Assembly: GCA_018334615.1 (NCBI GenBank)
Contig: JAGXLP010000044.1
Coordinates: forward strand, 1 to 8,927
DNA from: Candidatus Bipolaricaulota bacterium
GTDB lineage: Bacteria > Bipolaricaulota > Bipolaricaulia > M55B111
Reading direction: 5' to 3'
Length of the DNA: 8,927 bases
Shown here: piece by piece, positions 6,048-8,927 of the stretch
How the letters are laid out: the number at the start of each line of letters is the position of its first letter
Numbering within the stretch: the stretch's first letter is position 1
Notes under the pieces: model-generated
What the model was told of the DNA's origin: nothing
The model's database searches: none
The model's input: only the letters and a program-made list of their open reading frames with translations
Translations under genes and position numbers: made by a program

Positions 6048-7037
6048 TCAAAACTCTACTTCGAGCCCCAGTTCCTGTTCTAGCGCTTGCTGGTAAGCAA
6101 AGGAGGCTATTGCGGTATCCTGGATACCTACTCCGGTTAGGTCGCAGACTGTTGTTTGCTCCTGCTCCGTCCGACCGGGCTTGCGTCCAGACGTGATCTC
6201 GCCCAGTTCAGTAATCTCATCTTCCTCTGTCAGGATTCCAGCCTCCCGGGCGTAGTGCAATTCTCCAAGCCTGAAACACTGTGATTTTCTATCACAGACG
6301 GTGTAATCGGAGTTAGAAAACACGTCCGGGAACAGTTCTTGTTTGTTTTCAGTGTCCGAACCCATTGCAGTAATGTGCAAACCGGGATGTATCCACTCTC
6401 CCCTGAGGTAAGGTTCCTTTGCTGGGGTAGTTGTTACAACGAAATCGCTACTTACGACCACTTGTTCCGGGGTTTTTGCCTTTATTATTTCATACTCCAG
6501 CTCTTCCTCCATCTCCCGGGCGTATTTTTCTACGTTGTCCGGATTTCTGCTGTACACTGCCAGTTTGTCGAAATCCCGCACTTCTCTCAGGGCCCTTATT
6601 TGAAACCGTGCCTGAACCCCGGAACCAATCACTCCGGCCTGGTTTATCTCTTCCGGGGCCATGTAGGAAGCAGCGACCGCTCCGGCGGCACCTGTTCTGA
6701 GGTTGGTAAGGTAGGCATTGTCCAGTAAAATTGCCTGAGGAAAACCGGTCTCTGCACTTATAAGTACCATCATTCCGCTCCCGGTGGGTAACCCTTTTTC
6801 GGCGTTTTCAAAGAAACCGGAGGCGATCTTTACGGCGAAGCTATCGTAGCCCTGAATGTGGGCGGATTTGACGTCGACCTCCCCCCGGTGTTCAGGAACT
6901 TCGATCATCATAATTGGTGGCAGGTGTACTTCTGAATCCTCAAGCCGGGAAAACCCTTCTTCAACGACTTCTATAGATTGTTCGTCCAGAGTAACGGACT
7001 GACGGATCTCGTCTTCAGATAAAATTTTGACTTTCAA
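6048..7037 (-). CDS. Ornithine cyclodeaminase / mu-crystallin family enzyme
   Basis: A 329-residue NAD(P)-dependent enzyme of the ornithine cyclodeaminase/mu-crystallin superfamily. Members include ornithine cyclodeaminase (ornithine to proline plus ammonia), cyclic ketimine reductases, some alanine dehydrogenases and EutC of ectoine breakdown. Visible features are Lys70 in FAVKIASGF (the substrate-side lysine), RTGAAGA (114-120), the Rossmann loop GVIGSGVQA (135-143), GSDTENKQEL (226-235) whose Asp228 aligns with the catalytic aspartate of ornithine cyclodeaminase, and DLTGVGIQD (299-307). Key residues are present, so it should be active. The protein is rich in Asp and Glu. Start: TTG at 7037 with GGGGGTGAT (7049-7041) just upstream. 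It is the last gene of the run, 29 bp after the aminotransferase, and may act on an imine or diamino acid made from that enzyme's product. True ornithine activity cannot be told from a ketimine reductase here. Confidence 0.92.
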   Translation of the reverse strand: MKVKILSEDEIRQSVTLDEQSIEVVEEGFSRLEDSEVHLPPIMMIEVPEHRGEVDVKSAHIQGYDSFAVKIASGFFENAEKGLPTGSGMMVLISAETGFPQAILLDNAYLTNLRTGAAGAVAASYMAPEEINQAGVIGSGVQARFQIRALREVRDFDKLAVYSRNPDNVEKYAREMEEELEYEIIKAKTPEQVVVSSDFVVTTTPAKEPYLRGEWIHPGLHITAMGSDTENKQELFPDVFSNSDYTVCDRKSQCFRLGELHYAREAGILTEEDEITELGEITSGRKPGRTEQEQTTVCDLTGVGIQDTAIASFAYQQALEQELGLEVEF

Positions 7038-7040
7038 TAT

Positions 7041-7049
7041 ATCACCCCC
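7041..7049 (-). promoter_or_regulatory. Ribosome binding site deciding a TTG start
   Basis: The minus strand reads GGGGGTGAT, one mismatch from the GGAGGTGAT complement of the 16S rRNA end. The G run ends seven bases before TTG at 7037. This supports TTG as the true start of the cyclodeaminase-family gene. Confidence 0.75.
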
Positions 7050-7066
7050 GTAATATGTATTATTCG

Positions 7067-8224
7067 TTATTTAAGTGTATCCACAAGCTCGGAAATTCTG
7101 CCCAATCCGGCCAGCAGTTCTTCCCGGGGAAGTCCGTAGCTTATCCGTAGATATTTTTTATTTAGCCCAAAGTGTTCTCCGGCAACAACCAGGACGCTTT
7201 TCTCGTCAATGAGTCTTTTGACTAAATTTAAAGCTGAAATATCGAGATCAAAAGAGGGAAAACCAAATGCCCCTGCCTGAGGGTCTACAAGTGAAAAAAC
7301 GTCCCTATTGCTATCAATCCATTCCCTGAAGTCGGAATAGCCGTCTCTTACGTGATCTCGGGTTCGCTGTATAAGAAACGGTCGCACCTCGGGCGAGAGG
7401 GCTAAGTTAGCCAGTTTGTTGGAAAGAACTGTAGCACATATCGTCGTATAGGATTTTTGTGCTTCGATTTCTTCTATTACCTCCGGATGAGCAACGGCCC
7501 AGCCTATTCTTAGTCCCGGTAACCCATACGCTTTACTTAGGCTGTTGTTTGCTATTACCCTGTCGTAGCGCCCCCAGAATGATGGAGTTTCCGAATCCCC
7601 TTCACTTTCCGCGCCGCTGTACACTTCGTCGCTCAGCAACCAGGCCCCCACGGAATCGGCAATTTCGACAATTCTATCCATTTCTTCTTCGGTGAGTATA
7701 TAGCCTGTGGGATTGTTGGGATTACATACGGCAATACACTTCGTGTCTTCGGTTACTTTTTCTTCCAATTCATTTAGGTTGGGGCTCCAGTCTTGTTCTT
7801 CCTCAAGGTGAAATTTCTTGACGTCGAGACCGGAGTTTTGCCCCAGGCCGAATATTTGCATGTAATTGGGGATCATAACTATAAGTTCGTCTCCCGGATT
7901 GAGTAAGGCCCGGATTGCGTTGAAGTTAGCCTCCGCGCAGCCCACGGTTACGGAAACATTATCTACCTTAGCTTCAGGATAGAAACGGGAAATTTGGCGT
8001 CGAAGTTCTTTTGTGCCTTGAGTTGGTGGGTAGTGAAGCTGGGTAGATAAAAAATCCTCGGGATCTTCGTTGCTTTTTTCTAGAAGTTTGGACACGGATA
8101 CCGGATCGACCCCGCTTTCCGATAGGTTGTAATCCACCACTTTTTCCCACTTGGACTGTAGGTCCTCCATTTCAAATCGCTGAAACTGTCTGGAATTAGA
8201 ATCGTTCAAAATAGTCTCACTCAT
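7067..8224 (-). CDS. Class I/II PLP-dependent aminotransferase
   Basis: A 385-residue fold-type I aminotransferase (aspartate aminotransferase superfamily), presumably a soluble dimer. Visible features are the phosphate and ring-stacking region VTVGCAEANFNAIRALLNPGD (part of 93-112), CNPNNPTG (167-174) with the pyridoxal-contacting Asn171, SDEVYSG (198-204) with Asp199 for the pyridine nitrogen, SLSKAYGLPGLRIGW (228-242) with the Schiff-base Lys231, and YLRISYG (358-364) with the carboxylate-binding arginine. Start: ATG at 8224 with a perfect AAGGAGG (8236-8230) five bases upstream. The frame remains open to a TTG at 8248, but that would put the ribosome site inside the gene. It lies 76 bp after the MttB-type gene and 29 bp before the cyclodeaminase-family gene, suggesting a shared catabolic route. 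The amino donor and acceptor cannot be read from sequence. Stop is TAA. Confidence 0.93.
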   Translation of the reverse strand: MSETILNDSNSRQFQRFEMEDLQSKWEKVVDYNLSESGVDPVSVSKLLEKSNEDPEDFLSTQLHYPPTQGTKELRRQISRFYPEAKVDNVSVTVGCAEANFNAIRALLNPGDELIVMIPNYMQIFGLGQNSGLDVKKFHLEEEQDWSPNLNELEEKVTEDTKCIAVCNPNNPTGYILTEEEMDRIVEIADSVGAWLLSDEVYSGAESEGDSETPSFWGRYDRVIANNSLSKAYGLPGLRIGWAVAHPEVIEEIEAQKSYTTICATVLSNKLANLALSPEVRPFLIQRTRDHVRDGYSDFREWIDSNRDVFSLVDPQAGAFGFPSFDLDISALNLVKRLIDEKSVLVVAGEHFGLNKKYLRISYGLPREELLAGLGRISELVDTLK

Positions 8225-8229
8225 AGAAA

Positions 8230-8236
8230 CCTCCTT
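8230..8236 (-). promoter_or_regulatory. Strong ribosome binding site of the aminotransferase gene
   Basis: AAGGAGG on the minus strand, five bases before ATG 8224. It fixes the start and rules out the longer reading from TTG 8248. Confidence 0.85.
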
Positions 8237-8300
8237 GGTTAATTTCAAGCTCTGTTAGAATAAGTTAAGTGACTTTCATCTGTGCACTATATTTATTTGC

Positions 8301-8927
8301 TTAACCGGTATAGGGGAGTTTTATATCTCCGCACTTCTTTGCCTGCTCGGTCATGATCAACGACAATTTTTCGACAACATCACCAGGAAGAGAAGGCTCG
8401 TACCCTGAGAGGAGCCTTTCTACTTCTTCGTGTGCCCTCACTTCAGCGGTGCTCCCCCCTTCGTCTTCCCAGGTCTGCTCGTCCTTCCTGCTGACAACGC
8501 AGCCGGGAAAATAGTGTTCTCGTTTAAACCATTCCAGGGTAGCGGGGGAAGTCAGGAAGTAGTCACTTTGGTCTATATCGCCATACAGATCCTTGCTCAT
8601 TGGGTCCTGACGGGATTGAACCCCGTTAACTAAGTGTGATATCGCCCCGCAAATTTCGTCGTCTATCACCAGTTTTTCTATACTGTGACATTTTGCAAAA
8701 TCTAACATGCCAGCCCCGGCTATCACGTCTATTCCGGAGAGGGCAGCCAGGGCAATTCCTATCCCTGACTCGAAACCCGATTGACTATCCAGGGTATTGG
8801 CATCGCTCAACCCCATAAACCCCTGGGTGGGAAGATCAAAACTCTTCCCCATCTCGCAGTAACTGGAATTCATCATCATTGCACCGATATCGCTCATCGG
8901 AGTGGCGCTCGTTTGCATATCGAAGAC
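8301..8927 (-). CDS. Trimethylamine methyltransferase (MttB) family protein, 5' end missing
   Basis: The C-terminal 208 residues of an MttB-superfamily methyltransferase; the reading frame continues past the right edge (codons for V, F, D precede the first visible ATG at 8918). These enzymes have a TIM-barrel fold and move a methyl group from a quaternary or tertiary amine to a corrinoid protein. Family-like segments are FDMQTSATPMSDIG, GFMGLSDANTLDSQSGFESG (37-56 of the visible part), a glycine/alanine-rich helix region with AGAGMLDF, LVIDDEICG, and a C-terminal helix pair ending KLPYTG. Founding MttB carries pyrrolysine at position 334 of about 495, encoded by TAG. If the length is similar, the matching site falls near visible residues 45-50; no in-frame TAG is present, so this belongs to the non-pyrrolysine group (such as glycine-betaine or proline-betaine enzymes). 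The substrate is unknown, and no corrinoid protein gene is visible. Stop is TAA. Confidence 0.9.
   Translation of the reverse strand, partial: VFDMQTSATPMSDIGAMMMNSSYCEMGKSFDLPTQGFMGLSDANTLDSQSGFESGIGIALAALSGIDVIAGAGMLDFAKCHSIEKLVIDDEICGAISHLVNGVQSRQDPMSKDLYGDIDQSDYFLTSPATLEWFKREHYFPGCVVSRKDEQTWEDEGGSTAEVRAHEEVERLLSGYEPSLPGDVVEKLSLIMTEQAKKCGDIKLPYTG

Noticed and set aside
6339..6728. Open frame of 129 codons on the plus strand
   Set aside because: It lies fully opposite the cyclodeaminase gene, whose family motifs cover this stretch; no recognisable motif or ribosome site supports it.
8225..8300. Possible internal promoter between the MttB-type and aminotransferase genes
   Set aside because: The best match (TGCACA, 18 bp, TATTCT) is weak, and no terminator precedes it; read-through from the upstream gene is simpler.

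Overview
The window looks like a low- to mid-GC anaerobic Gram-positive (Clostridia-like) chromosome segment. The evidence is a division and cell-wall (dcw) gene run, a CsaB pyruvyltransferase (a partner of SLH-domain S-layer anchoring), a DUF5693 membrane protein, a DUF134/UPF0251 helix-turn-helix protein and an MttB-family corrinoid methyltransferase. The catabolic enzymes are visibly acid-rich, which would fit a salt-adapted anaerobe, but that is only an impression. Everything is coding except short spacers; the longest gap is about 120 bp. There are no tRNAs, rRNAs, CRISPR arrays or insertion sequences that I can see.

Left block, minus strand, read from 5532 down to 1: DUF5693 membrane protein, csaB, rsmH, ftsL-like gene, and a class B penicillin-binding protein cut by the left edge. 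The genes overlap or nearly touch, except for a 54-nt spacer before the penicillin-binding protein. MraZ, the usual gene before rsmH, is absent; csaB takes that place and overlaps rsmH by 20 nt. This block probably joins peptidoglycan synthesis at the septum with modification of the secondary wall polymer that holds the S-layer.

Middle: a small DUF134 DNA-binding protein at 5652-5987 on the plus strand. It is divergent from the wall block and convergent with the right-hand block. The 119-bp divergent spacer carries a candidate promoter for each direction, and the same nine bases AACGTTATG sit at both start codons in inverted orientation.

Right block, minus strand, read from 8927 down to 6048: MttB-family methyltransferase (C-terminal part, cut by the right edge), class I PLP aminotransferase, and ornithine cyclodeaminase/ketimine-reductase family enzyme. 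They form a likely operon that could demethylate a quaternary amine and then process an amino-acid or imine product. The substrate is not readable from the sequence.

The most unusual point is the DUF5693/csaB junction. The csaB frame has no ATG, GTG or TTG start that would include the conserved N-terminal glycine-rich motif. It does have a CTG start with a well-placed ribosome binding site, and an A_AAA_AAA slippery heptamer in the right phase to fuse DUF5693 to CsaB by a -1 shift.
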